Of a stretch of DNA of 64,000 nt, positions 33,002-42,117 are shown piece by piece; the stretch's first letter is position 1; every line of letters begins with the position of its first letter. The translations under genes and the position numbers were made by a program. Below the pieces are notes generated by a model. The model ran no database searches and was not told the DNA's origin. It worked only from the letters and a program-made list of their open reading frames with translations. This DNA is from an uncultured Dyadobacter sp. (GTDB taxonomy: Bacteria > Bacteroidota > Bacteroidia > Cytophagales > Spirosomataceae), in the NCBI RefSeq assembly GCF_946482605.1, contig NZ_CAMLSE010000003.1, positions 124,001 through 188,000 on the forward strand, written 5' to 3'.

Positions 33002-34309
33002 TTAAACAGGCAGGCGGTAGCCGTTCTGATACGACTTGGAAATCAGACGGTTCGCGGCAGGCTCCTGAAACTCGCCCTTCCCAGCATCCCAATGCACATC
33101 ACTGCCTGTGCGGTAGGCGATATTTGCCATCTGGGAGAGGATAGCGACCTCCGCCCCGGCGCGGATAGGTGCGTGCAGATCTTCCATTTTACGCGACCTG
33201 ATCACCTCTACGAAGTTCCGCGCATGTGCGTCCAGCCCGTTTTCGGCGGATTTCTGAAAAGGCACAGCCTCCATTTTTTGTCCGAAAGGCACAACCTCCC
33301 AGCCTTTCCGGTCGAGGATGAGCGTGCCGTTTTCACCCAGAAATGCAATGCCGTGCTCCCGGTTGTAAATGCCGGCCCCGTAGCCGATCACATGCTCCCA
33401 TTGGATATTGAAATCTCCGTATTCAAAGAGAGCGGTAAGGGTGTCGGGCGCTTCCGCACCCGGGTTGCGGGCCATGCTGCCGCTCGCGCTCACCCTCTTC
33501 GGGTTTGCGGCGACTTTCATTCCGAGTAGCGCATAATCCAGCAGGTGTACGCCCCAGTCGGACACGATTCCTCCTGCATAGTCCCAGTACCACCGGAAAC
33601 TTCCATGGAAACGATTTTTATTAAAAGGCCGCCTGGGCGCAGGACCCAGCCACATGGCGTAGTCCACCCCTGATGGCGCGGCGCTGTCGGGCAGTTGCAA
33701 AATCGGTTCGCCATAATTGAAATAACCCCATACCTTCACGAGCCCGATCTTACCCAGTTTCCCGGAATGCACGAATTCTACCGCATCGCGGAAATGCTTC
33801 TGGCTTCGCTGCCATTGCCCGACCTGCACCACGCGCTTGTATCGCTCCTGGGCCGCGACCATGGCGCGGCATTCGGCAATGGAGTTACCGATCGGCTTTT
33901 CCACGTAAACGTCCTTTCCGGCCTGGCATGCCTCGGCCATCATCAGGCAATGCCAATGGTCGGGTGTCCCGATCACCACCGCATCTATATCCTTATTTTC
34001 CAGCAACTTGCGATAGTCGCCATAGGTTTTCACCCTGATGTTTCGCTCGGCGAGTTCGGCGGCCCGCTTATCGAGCACATTTCGGTCGGCATCGCATACT
34101 GCGACGCATTCGACGCCCGGATTCTTAAGCATCGCATTCAGGTCGCCCCAACCCATGCTGTTGATGCCGATCGCAGCAACCCGGATCGTGTCGGCAGGTG
34201 TTGAGGTATGCGAAAAAGCGTTCGCTACCGGGGATACCAGCGGAGACAGCCCGGCACCGGCAACGGCTGCCGAGGTTGCACCTATGAACTTTCTTCTGGA
34301 AATTGTCAT
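33002..34309 (-). CDS. Gfo/Idh/MocA-family oxidoreductase with Tat signal
   Basis: NAD(P)-dependent sugar oxidoreductase family member exported folded by the Tat system: the N-terminus MTISRRKFIGATSAAVAGAGL carries the twin-arginine motif. The Rossmann part starts IRVAAIGINSMGWGDLNAMLKNPGVECVAVCDADR and includes VVIGTPDHWHCLMMAEACQAGKDVYVEKPIG, with the EKP motif holding the conserved Lys. The C-terminal part has WYWDYAGGIVSDWGVHLLDYALLGM. The retained EKP motif and lack of GH109-specific features argue against it being an N-acetylgalactosaminidase. It converges on the sialic acid operon with 22 bp between stops, so a link to that pathway is not implied by transcription. Confidence 0.88.
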   Translation of the reverse strand: MTISRRKFIGATSAAVAGAGLSPLVSPVANAFSHTSTPADTIRVAAIGINSMGWGDLNAMLKNPGVECVAVCDADRNVLDKRAAELAERNIRVKTYGDYRKLLENKDIDAVVIGTPDHWHCLMMAEACQAGKDVYVEKPIGNSIAECRAMVAAQERYKRVVQVGQWQRSQKHFRDAVEFVHSGKLGKIGLVKVWGYFNYGEPILQLPDSAAPSGVDYAMWLGPAPRRPFNKNRFHGSFRWYWDYAGGIVSDWGVHLLDYALLGMKVAANPKRVSASGSMARNPGAEAPDTLTALFEYGDFNIQWEHVIGYGAGIYNREHGIAFLGENGTLILDRKGWEVVPFGQKMEAVPFQKSAENGLDAHARNFVEVIRSRKMEDLHAPIRAGAEVAILSQMANIAYRTGSDVHWDAGKGEFQEPAANRLISKSYQNGYRLPV

Positions 34310-34365
34310 AACAGGTTGAGATCAGGAATAGCCTAAATAAGCGAATATTTATTAATATTCCACTT

Positions 34366-34770
34366 TTACAAACCCTCTGTATCCTTTCTGATCATATGTA
34401 ATCCTTCCAGCCAGGCGAGCGCGGCCACGACGATAACCTGTAAGACCAGGAAAACTGCACCCCATATCGTAGCCGGTTGCCAGTAGCTCACCATCAGCAA
34501 GATGCTGACGCCGGCCCAGGCCCAGTTTGCACTGATCAGGCCCTGAAGCAGGCGTATCCGCACCGGATTTTGCAACACCAACGCCAATGCCAGCACCGCG
34601 TACAGGAAGGTAATCACCGAAACAGCCAGCAGGACCTTCTGCGGCAACCCGAGAAAGTCCGACCAGAATGCGTGCCCGGCGAGGCCTGCGATCCCGGTTA
34701 CTCCTCCCAGAAAGGTATCGGCCCAAAGGACCCTTTTTAAACGGGGAATGCCAACGATCTGATGGTTCAT
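34366..34770 (-). CDS. Small four-helix membrane protein, function unknown
   Basis: A hydrophobic protein with about four membrane segments (WADTFLGGVTGIAGLAGHAF; VLLAVSVITFLYAVLALALVL; LLQGLISANWAWAGVSILLMV; TIWGAVFLVLQVIVVAALAWLEGL). The start at 34770 (MNHQIVGIPRLKRVLWAD) places the first helix close to the N-terminus; ATG at 34821 and TTG at 34836 are alternatives. I do not recognise a function. It is downstream of nothing on its own strand nearer than the 400-base gap before the ECF sigma gene, and precedes the Gfo/Idh gene by 56 bp. Confidence 0.65.
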   Translation of the reverse strand: MNHQIVGIPRLKRVLWADTFLGGVTGIAGLAGHAFWSDFLGLPQKVLLAVSVITFLYAVLALALVLQNPVRIRLLQGLISANWAWAGVSILLMVSYWQPATIWGAVFLVLQVIVVAALAWLEGLHMIRKDTEGL

Positions 34771-34836
34771 AAACCTGAATAATATGCCTACCGGACCAAA
34801 CGATTTGCAGATGCGCAACATGACGCTGATCGGCAA

Positions 34837-35237
34837 GAGTTCCCGCTGATGATCCTTAATTCCCTGTTACAGAACTACCAGCCTTCTTTTTTTCCATTCG
34901 CTCCCGCCCTTCATAGCGTCAAAAGTGCCAGGTTCCAGACAGGCTTATGCGTCTGATTAACACAAACTATTCTTGCAATATTTCAAATCGAAATTTCTGG
35001 CAGTCGCGGAAAAATTGCGCTGTTCCCGGGAAAATGTATGTTTTTTCTGGCAAAATCCCGTAATGACAACGTTCCCGGCAACGTCTGCGTAAAAAAATTA
35101 GCGCATTGCATTGGTCACCATTAAAAATGGCTTCAAATTAAGTCCGGTCAGTTATTCCCTGATCTGGTCGATATCGGAAAAATCATATTTTTAAGTTAAT
35201 CCGAAAGCCAACCCAATTCTTAGCGAGCAAAGTTTTC
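34837..35237. other. Intergenic region between membrane protein and ECF sigma genes
   Basis: Four hundred bases without a supported gene. The most promoter-like string is TATTTTTA at 35186-35193, one mismatch from TAnnTTTG, about 45 bp before the sigma gene. No RNA gene or repeat was recognised. Confidence 0.5.
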
Positions 35238-35786
35238 ATGAACATCAGATCTGTTTCGGACCAACATCTCGTCGACTCCCTTGGGGACGATGACGGAATT
35301 GCTTTCCGGGAGATCTACCAGCGTTACTGGAAAAAGATGTATCTCGTGGCGCTGCGGAAAATGGGCGATCACGAAGTGGTGGAGAGCATTGTGCAGGATG
35401 TTTTCCTGCGCCTGTGGGAACGCCGGCAGGTGGTGCGTGCCGATAACCTGGAAGCCTACCTCGTGACAGCGGTGAAGTATACGTGCATTAACTATATCAA
35501 ATCCGAAATGGTCCACGAAAAGTACGTCAGCCATGCCTACGCAGGTGCGACCGATACGATCTGCTCCACCGAAGACCAACTGAATGCGGATGAGCTGATG
35601 AACAACATTGAAGCCAGGCTCCGGCATTTTCCTGAAAAAGCCCAGACAATATTCCGGCTGCACCGGCTCGAAAACAGATCGACCCGGGAGATCGCGACGC
35701 AGATCAATATGCCGCAGCGCACCGTCGAGCACCATCTCAGCCTGGTGGTGAAGGCGCTGAGGTTTTACCTGAAAGACTACCTCTGA
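35238..35786 (+). CDS. ECF-type RNA polymerase sigma-70 factor
   Basis: Alternative sigma factor of the Bacteroidota nutrient-responsive kind, 182 residues. Region 2 is AFREIYQRYWKKMYLVALRKMGDHEVVESIVQDVFLRLWERR with a following NLEAYLVTAVKYTCINYIKSE. Region 4 is PEKAQTIFRLHRLENRSTREIATQINMPQRTVEHHLSLVVKALRFYL, a clear helix-turn-helix. A FecR anti-sigma gene follows at 35939 and a SusC with an STN domain after it, the standard arrangement in which ligand in the SusC channel releases the sigma factor to transcribe the susCD operon. Confidence 0.93.
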   Translation: MNIRSVSDQHLVDSLGDDDGIAFREIYQRYWKKMYLVALRKMGDHEVVESIVQDVFLRLWERRQVVRADNLEAYLVTAVKYTCINYIKSEMVHEKYVSHAYAGATDTICSTEDQLNADELMNNIEARLRHFPEKAQTIFRLHRLENRSTREIATQINMPQRTVEHHLSLVVKALRFYLKDYL

Positions 35787-35938
35787 GGGACATCCCGTTT
35801 CTGTTTTGCATTAAAAAAAGATTAATTTATCCAAAACAGTCATTTCATTGCATTTATCAAATAACTTTTAAAATGTTTTGCGGTTCCCGTCCCGTTCGTT
35901 GACTACCAGCGAAAGAGACTACTAAGCCACAGCAGGCC

Positions 35939-36982
35939 ATGAGCCGGGACAAATTCGCAGCATTATTAGAGAAATATCAGGAGGGTACATGCACCGACCG
36001 CGAAAAAGAGCTGGTTGAGTACTGGTTCGCATTGACCCGGGACGAAGCTGCCGACGATGCGCATGACCCCGACCTGACCGGCATCGAAGAACGGATGTGG
36101 GCAGGCATGCAGGAAGCAACGGGCTTGCCTGACTTACGCCCCAGCCGCCGCACCCCTTTCCGCACGATTTATCTCCGGTGGGCAGGCATTGCCGCTTCGC
36201 TGCTGCTGATCGCGTGGTTCACGAGCAACAAACTGTTTCCGTCCGATGTCCCCGTTACATCCCTTACCTGGACTGAAAAACGCAACGACGGCACGACGGT
36301 CATTTCCGTAGCCCTGGAAGACGGGAGCGTTGTGGACCTCGGCCCGCGCAGCTCCTTGCGCTATCCGGCACATTTCGCCGGTAACCAGCGTGTGGTACTG
36401 CTCAAAGGAAATGGATTTTTTCAGGTCCGCAGAAACCCGGCCAAGCCGTTTCTGGTCCATTCAGGTTCCGTGGTGACCCGCGTTCTCGGAACGAGCTTTC
36501 ATGTAAGGGCGGAAACCGGCAACTCCAAAACGAATGTAGAAGTGGTAACGGGGCTGGTGTCGGTGTACAATGCCGAAAAAAAAGGAAAGGGTACGGCCAT
36601 GCAGATAAGGCCTAATCATAAAGCCACTTTCGACCCTGCGTCAGGCACTTTCACGGCGGGACTTGCCGGAAGGCCCAGGTTGCTCGATAACAGCATTTCA
36701 TTCCGATTCAGCAACACCCCGCTTTCCGAAGTCGCTCAGCATATCCAAAATGCCTGGGGAATTACCGTCGAGGCGGAAAACCCGCAGCTGATGAACTGTC
36801 CGCTAACCGCTGACCTCAATGGGCAGCCTCTGTTTACCCAGCTCGACATCATCTGTGCGGCACTCGGCGCCCGCTATCAGGTCCGGAATGCGACGATCCG
36901 GATTTCGGGCCCGGGTTGCAAAACAAGAGCCCGGCAAGCTTTTCAAACACGTAAACCAATCCGATCCTACATGCGAACATAG
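35939..36982 (+). CDS. FecR-family anti-sigma factor
   Basis: Inner-membrane anti-sigma factor of 347 residues. The cytoplasmic N-terminal part (about 1-78) binds the sigma factor; a single membrane helix lies at about 80-97 (WAGIAASLLLIAWF); the periplasmic FecR domain follows with LEDGSVVDLGPRSSLRYPAHFAGNQRVVLLKGNGFFQV and VHSGSVVTRVLGTSFHV. The end (FSNTPLSEVAQHIQNAWGITVEA, ALGARYQVRNATIRISG) matches the DUF4974 domain that contacts the SusC STN domain. A basic tail (RARQAFQTRKPIRSYMRT) extends slightly past the usual end. It is 152 bp after the sigma gene and 131 bp before susC. Confidence 0.92.
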   Translation: MSRDKFAALLEKYQEGTCTDREKELVEYWFALTRDEAADDAHDPDLTGIEERMWAGMQEATGLPDLRPSRRTPFRTIYLRWAGIAASLLLIAWFTSNKLFPSDVPVTSLTWTEKRNDGTTVISVALEDGSVVDLGPRSSLRYPAHFAGNQRVVLLKGNGFFQVRRNPAKPFLVHSGSVVTRVLGTSFHVRAETGNSKTNVEVVTGLVSVYNAEKKGKGTAMQIRPNHKATFDPASGTFTAGLAGRPRLLDNSISFRFSNTPLSEVAQHIQNAWGITVEAENPQLMNCPLTADLNGQPLFTQLDIICAALGARYQVRNATIRISGPGCKTRARQAFQTRKPIRSYMRT

Positions 36983-37113
36983 CCAAAACTCAAAACGCTG
37001 GCCATGCAGCGAACATGGGCCAGCGTCAGCAATTCCGGTGAGGCAGACAGCGAATCATGCCATCGCAGGAGCTCGATTTTATCAAATGTCCATTTAATAA
37101 AACATTTAAAGGT

Positions 37114-40100
37114 ATGAAAAAAACAGAACCTTTACTTTTCAGTTTGTTCAAATCCAGGGGATTCAGAGGCCTTACATTGCTTCTCGTCATGGCTTGCCAG
37201 GCCGCCTTAGCCGGCAACCAGGACCAGCAGGAAGTCATGTCCAGACTCGTCACCCTCAAATTCACGAACCAGCGCTTCGAGAAAGTTCTCGGAAGCATTG
37301 AAAAACAGACCAAGGCCAGGATCGTGTATAGCTCCGGGCGGGTGGATGTGGCACAGAATATCAGCGTCGACGTAACAAAAAAGCGCCTGGACGCAGTGTT
37401 GGACGAACTGCTTTCCCCATTGAACCTCACCTATCGTATGGTAGGCGGCCAGATCGTGCTGGAAAACCTGCCCCGAGAGCAATCCGTGGCGCCTGCCAGA
37501 ACACCGGTCGACCGGACGGTAACGGGTGTTCTGACCGACGAAAAGAATGCCGTGCTACCGGGCGTCAGTGTGATCATTAAAGGCACCAACCGCGGAACGA
37601 CCACGGATGCACAAGGCAAATTCAGCCTGCTGGTTCCAGATGATGCGGGCGCGGTCCTCACTTTTTCTTTCGTAGGCTACAAAAGCCAGGAAGTAGTACT
37701 GGGAGCGCAGACAGCCTTTACAATATCGCTTAAACCCGACATCGGTGCACTCGACGAGGTGGTGGTGATCGGCTACGGTGCCGTGCGCAAGCGCGATCTG
37801 ACCGGCTCCGTTGTCCAGCTTAAAAGCGAACAATTAAAGGAGGTTCCTTCCGCCAACGTCCTCGATGCGGTGCAGGGAAAGATCGCGGGTGCGGACATTA
37901 CGCGCAGCAGCGGGCAGGCCGGTGCGGGTGTTAACATTACGATCCGGGGTAACCGCTCCATCGGCGGCAACAACTCCCCCCTGATCATCGTCGACGGTGT
38001 GCAGTATGGCGACCTGGCGGACATCAATTCCAATGACATCGAATCGATGGAAGTACTGAAAGATGCTTCTTCCATCGCCATTTACGGTTCACGCGGTGCA
38101 AACGGGGTTATCTTGATCACTACTAAAAAAGGAAAATCCGGGCGGCCTGATATTTCCTTTAATTCTTACGCGGGTGTTTCGCAGGTGACCATGTATCCCA
38201 AAGCAATGGATATCAACGGGTTTCGTGATTTCAAACGGGAAGCATGGCGGGCAGCGGGTGTATGGAACAGTCCGGCCGACGATCCGGCGATCTTTACGAA
38301 TGTAGCTGAATACGAAGCGCTGCAAAAAGGCACCTGGACCGATTACCAGGACGCGCTCATCCATCCCGGTTTTCAGCAAAATTACCAGCTGGGCTTCCGC
38401 GGGGGCTCCGACAGGCTGAAATCGTATGTTTCGGTGGATTATTTCAATGAGAAGGGAATCCTGAAACTCGATGAAATGAAAAGGTATACCGCCAGGCTCA
38501 ATGTAGACTACACCCTCACCGACTGGATGAAGATCGGCCTGCAAAGCCAGCTGACCTACTACAACCAGAGCGTGCGACGCGATCCGCTGAACCAGGCCAA
38601 TAAGATCAGTCCGCTGGGCTCATTGTATGATGACCAGGGCAATTTCAACTTCATCATGCTCGATGGCCAGACCGCCAATCCGCTCTCGGACGAACAGGCT
38701 GGTGTATTCAAAAACAATATCCTTACGAACCGCATCCTCACCAATGGCTACGTGGAGATCACGCCGCTGAAAGGATTGACGTTCCGCAGTACGCTGGGAG
38801 TAAACCTCTCCAATTCGCGCAACGGAGCCTACTCGTCACCGAAATCCATCGACCGCTCGCTGACCGGCAAATCGTTGGCCACTTACTCCGTTTCCAATGG
38901 CAGGACCATTAACTGGGAAAACGTGGTAACCTACCAGAAAGGGTTCGGCCAGCATAACTTCACATTTACAGGGATCGGAAGCTCGCTGGCGACTACGTCC
39001 GACAATGCGTCGGCATCGGGGGTGAACCAGCTCATTCCCTCCCAGCTGTTCTACTCCCTGGGCAGCGCTACCGAAGAGATTAAGATCAATTCGGCCTATT
39101 CCAAAAACAACCTGGTGTCGTTCGCCGCGCGGGTCAACTATGGTTTCAAGGAACGCTACCTGCTGACGCTGACAGCCCGGAAAGACGGATCATCCAAACT
39201 CGCCGTGGGTAATAAATGGACATTCTTCCCGTCAGCCGCATTCGCCTGGCGCATCATTGATGAAAGTTTCATGAAGAATGTCAGAACGCTCAGCGATCTG
39301 AAACTGCGTGTCAGCTACGGCATTGCAGGAAATGACCCATCAGGCCCCTATGCAACGCAGACGACCCTCACACGCATTGCATTCGGTTTCGACGAGGTAG
39401 CCTACCCTGCCTACACCTTCTCACGGAATGTGGGCAACGCCGCATTGGGCTGGGAGCTTTCCGCGACCCAAAATCTGGGCGTAGATTTCGGACTGTTCGA
39501 CGGACGCATCAATACTTCGGTGGATTATTACGACACCCGCACGTCCGACCTCCTGCTCGACCGCGGATTACCGCCTACCACAGGTGTAACGACCGTGAAG
39601 CAGAACATTGGAAAAACCCGGAACAGGGGGATCGAGGTAGCACTGGGCAGCACGAATATCCGCGCAAAGGACTTTTCATGGACTTCCAACCTGACTTTCA
39701 CCCGGAATAAAGAACAGATCACCGAACTGGTTACCCAAGGCAACGATATCGGCAATGGCTGGTTCATCGGAAGCCCGATCAGCGTCTTCTACGACTACGA
39801 GAAGCTGGGCATCTGGCAAACCTCCGAGGCAGAAGCGGCCAAGGCAATGTCCCCGACACAGCTGCCGGGTGAGGTGAAGGTGAAAGACCAGAACGGCGAT
39901 GGCAAGATCGACGCGGTCAACGACCGGGTCATCCTCGGCACCCCTCGCCCCAAATGGAGCGGCGGCTTCGATAACACGATCAAATACAAGGGATTTGATT
40001 TCAATATCATGATCTATGCCCGCATCGGATCGATGATCAACTCCGACCGCTATGCACGGTTCGATCAGCAGGGCGTAGGCAACAGTACCGCCGGTCTCGA

Positions 40101-40401
40101 TTACTGGACGCCCGAAAACCCGACCAACGACTATCCCCGTCCCAACAAGAACGCGGGCCTGAAATACCTTTCGACCCTGGGCTACCGCGATGCCTCCTAC
40201 GCACGTATCCGGAATGTGACGCTCGCCTACAACCTGCCGGTCGACAAGTTCAACTGGAAAGTGATCCGTGGGCTGCGCGTATATGCGACGGCCAAGAACC
40301 TGGCGACATTCACCAAACTGGATTATGACCCGGAACGCGGCGGATCGGAGAATTTCCCGATGACCAAATTGTTTGTTTTCGGATTGAATGTGAATCTGTA
40401 A
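37114..40401 (+). CDS. SusC/RagA-family TonB-linked transporter with STN signalling domain
   Basis: Outer-membrane transporter able to signal. The start at 37114 (MKKTEPLLFSLFKSRG) is preferred over 37057, which adds a non-signal-like stretch. After the signal peptide comes an STN (secretin/TonB N-terminal) domain, residues about 35-105 (VTLKFTNQRFEKVLGSIEKQTKARIVYSS, LTYRMVGGQIVLEN). Then a carboxypeptidase-like domain (VTGVLTDEKNAVLPGVSVIIKGTNRGTTTDAQGKF), VVVIGYGAVRKRDLTGSV, and the plug with IIVDGVQYGDLADINSNDIESMEVLKDASSIAIYGSRGANGV. The barrel ends LFVFGLNVNL. The STN domain is the contact for the FecR protein encoded upstream. Downstream GH28 and GH43 genes suggest a pectic ligand. Confidence 0.95.
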   Translation: MKKTEPLLFSLFKSRGFRGLTLLLVMACQAALAGNQDQQEVMSRLVTLKFTNQRFEKVLGSIEKQTKARIVYSSGRVDVAQNISVDVTKKRLDAVLDELLSPLNLTYRMVGGQIVLENLPREQSVAPARTPVDRTVTGVLTDEKNAVLPGVSVIIKGTNRGTTTDAQGKFSLLVPDDAGAVLTFSFVGYKSQEVVLGAQTAFTISLKPDIGALDEVVVIGYGAVRKRDLTGSVVQLKSEQLKEVPSANVLDAVQGKIAGADITRSSGQAGAGVNITIRGNRSIGGNNSPLIIVDGVQYGDLADINSNDIESMEVLKDASSIAIYGSRGANGVILITTKKGKSGRPDISFNSYAGVSQVTMYPKAMDINGFRDFKREAWRAAGVWNSPADDPAIFTNVAEYEALQKGTWTDYQDALIHPGFQQNYQLGFRGGSDRLKSYVSVDYFNEKGILKLDEMKRYTARLNVDYTLTDWMKIGLQSQLTYYNQSVRRDPLNQANKISPLGSLYDDQGNFNFIMLDGQTANPLSDEQAGVFKNNILTNRILTNGYVEITPLKGLTFRSTLGVNLSNSRNGAYSSPKSIDRSLTGKSLATYSVSNGRTINWENVVTYQKGFGQHNFTFTGIGSSLATTSDNASASGVNQLIPSQLFYSLGSATEEIKINSAYSKNNLVSFAARVNYGFKERYLLTLTARKDGSSKLAVGNKWTFFPSAAFAWRIIDESFMKNVRTLSDLKLRVSYGIAGNDPSGPYATQTTLTRIAFGFDEVAYPAYTFSRNVGNAALGWELSATQNLGVDFGLFDGRINTSVDYYDTRTSDLLLDRGLPPTTGVTTVKQNIGKTRNRGIEVALGSTNIRAKDFSWTSNLTFTRNKEQITELVTQGNDIGNGWFIGSPISVFYDYEKLGIWQTSEAEAAKAMSPTQLPGEVKVKDQNGDGKIDAVNDRVILGTPRPKWSGGFDNTIKYKGFDFNIMIYARIGSMINSDRYARFDQQGVGNSTAGLDYWTPENPTNDYPRPNKNAGLKYLSTLGYRDASYARIRNVTLAYNLPVDKFNWKVIRGLRVYATAKNLATFTKLDYDPERGGSENFPMTKLFVFGLNVNL

Positions 40402-40420
40402 CCCTAAAACCAACCAAACG

Positions 40421-42067
40421 ATGAAATCAGTATTATTTAAAACGGGGTTGATGGCGGTTTCACTGGTAGCGCTGTTGTCCTGTGAAAATGTTCTGGAAGA
40501 ATATAACCCATCCGGTCTGACGTCCGAAACCGTGTACACGACGCCGGAAGGATTTGAAACCCTTGTCAATGCAGCCTACTCTTACCAACGATGGTGGTAC
40601 GGAAAGGAAGAAGGGTATAACATCGCCGAAACCGGCACCGATATCTGGACGAGCGGTGCGGGAGAAGTGTACCGCGACCTTACGCAATATCTTAACCTTC
40701 AAGGCAGCAATGCCGCTCTCACCAACGAATGGAGAGAGTTTTATGCCGCCATTAACCTGTGCAACGGAGGCATTAACCGGATTGAACAGGCCGGTCTGTC
40801 GGCGGCGCTGCGGCCTGTCCGCGAAGGCGAGCTGCGCTTCCTGCGGGCATTCTATTACTGGCATATCGTGGAAACCTGGGGTGGTGTCCATTTCACGACC
40901 ACGGAAACCAACGGCATCGTCACGACCGCCAACAAAACGCCTGTGGAGACTTTTTACAACCTGATCTTCGAGGACCTGAAAATTGCCGTGACCAACCTCC
41001 CAGCGACCCAGCCACAGTACGGCCGTGTAACCAAAGGAGCCGCACAGGCATTCCTCGCCCGGATGTACCTCACGCGAGGCATGAACAAGGAAGCATTGGA
41101 AATGGCTGAGGCGGTTTTGAAAGGCAACTATGGCTATAAGTTGGAGGCAAACTTCGCGGATCTGTGGAAAATGAGCAATCTAAAATCCAAGGAAGTCATT
41201 TACACGGTAGACTATTCGGCGAACCTCGCATTGAACGACCTCGCGAATTCCACCTTCAACCCTTATGGTCACAGCCGCGGAAGCAACAATGCGCATTTGC
41301 TTTTCCTGATGAAATACGACGACCGGCCGGGCATGACCAGGGACATTACCAACGGGCGGCCCTTCAACCGCTACATGCCAACCAGGTTCCTGCTGGATCT
41401 CTACTCTGAAAACGATGCCCGTTACGAAGGAAGTTTCATGGAGTCGTGGTATGCCAACTCATCGTCGCTGCCCGCCGGCATCAGCAAAGGTGACACGGCG
41501 GTTTTCTGTACCATCAGAGACATTCCGGACGCAGTTGAAGCTACCAAAAAGTATCAGACTTACGACCGGAACAAGATCTATCTCGCGGATGGCACCGTGA
41601 AGGATAACCTGCGTTACCCGACCCTCTCCAAATTCATGGATCCGACGCGCGCCAGCTTGAACGAAGCACAAAGCGCCAGGGACGTGTTTGTGATCCGGTT
41701 GGCCGAAGTGTACCTGATCGCCGCGGAGGCACAGTTGCAGCTGGGTAACCTGGCCGAAGCAGCGACGCATATCAATGTACTCAGAACCAGGGCCGCCAAG
41801 CCCGGCAAAACGGAAGCCATGCAGGTCAAGCCGGCAGAAATCACCCTCGATTTCATCCTCGACGAGCGCGCGAGGGAACTCGCGGGCGAGCAACTCCGCT
41901 GGTTCGACCTGAAACGGACGGGCAAGCTGGTAGAGCGGGTCAAGAAATACAGTCCCGACAATGCGATCAATATCCAGGAGCATCACGTGCTGAGGCCAAT
42001 TCCGCAAACGCAGCTGGATGCCGTCGTAAACAAATCCGATTTTAAACAGAATGCCGGTTACCAATAA
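40421..42067 (+). CDS. SusD/RagB-family lipoprotein of the pectin-type locus
   Basis: Glycan-binding partner of the STN-SusC, 548 residues, starting 20 bp after it. The lipoprotein signal has Cys21 (SLVALLSCEN). SusD features include PEGFETLVNAAYSYQRWWYG, PVREGELRFLRAFYYWHIVETWGGVHF, RVTKGAAQAFLARMYLTRG, VIRLAEVYLIAAEAQLQLGN and ILDERARELAGEQLRWFDLKR, with the usual ending FKQNAGYQ. A 10-bp-stem hairpin separates it from the GH28 gene. The ligand is inferred from the enzymes downstream. Confidence 0.93.
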   Translation: MKSVLFKTGLMAVSLVALLSCENVLEEYNPSGLTSETVYTTPEGFETLVNAAYSYQRWWYGKEEGYNIAETGTDIWTSGAGEVYRDLTQYLNLQGSNAALTNEWREFYAAINLCNGGINRIEQAGLSAALRPVREGELRFLRAFYYWHIVETWGGVHFTTTETNGIVTTANKTPVETFYNLIFEDLKIAVTNLPATQPQYGRVTKGAAQAFLARMYLTRGMNKEALEMAEAVLKGNYGYKLEANFADLWKMSNLKSKEVIYTVDYSANLALNDLANSTFNPYGHSRGSNNAHLLFLMKYDDRPGMTRDITNGRPFNRYMPTRFLLDLYSENDARYEGSFMESWYANSSSLPAGISKGDTAVFCTIRDIPDAVEATKKYQTYDRNKIYLADGTVKDNLRYPTLSKFMDPTRASLNEAQSARDVFVIRLAEVYLIAAEAQLQLGNLAEAATHINVLRTRAAKPGKTEAMQVKPAEITLDFILDERARELAGEQLRWFDLKRTGKLVERVKKYSPDNAINIQEHHVLRPIPQTQLDAVVNKSDFKQNAGYQ

Positions 42068-42078
42068 TCCATTTTAAA

Positions 42079-42105
42079 GTCTTCCTGCCCCGAAAGCAGG
42101 AAGAC
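42079..42105 (+). terminator. Intercistronic hairpin between susD and GH28 genes
   Basis: GTCTTCCTGC (42079-42088) and GCAGGAAGAC (42096-42105) pair perfectly over 10 bp with a 7-base loop; no T-run follows. It starts 12 bp after the susD stop and ends 12 bp before the GH28 start. It may terminate part of the transcripts or protect susCD mRNA so that transporter mRNA exceeds enzyme mRNA. Confidence 0.55.
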
Positions 42106-42117
42106 ACCCACTTCAAG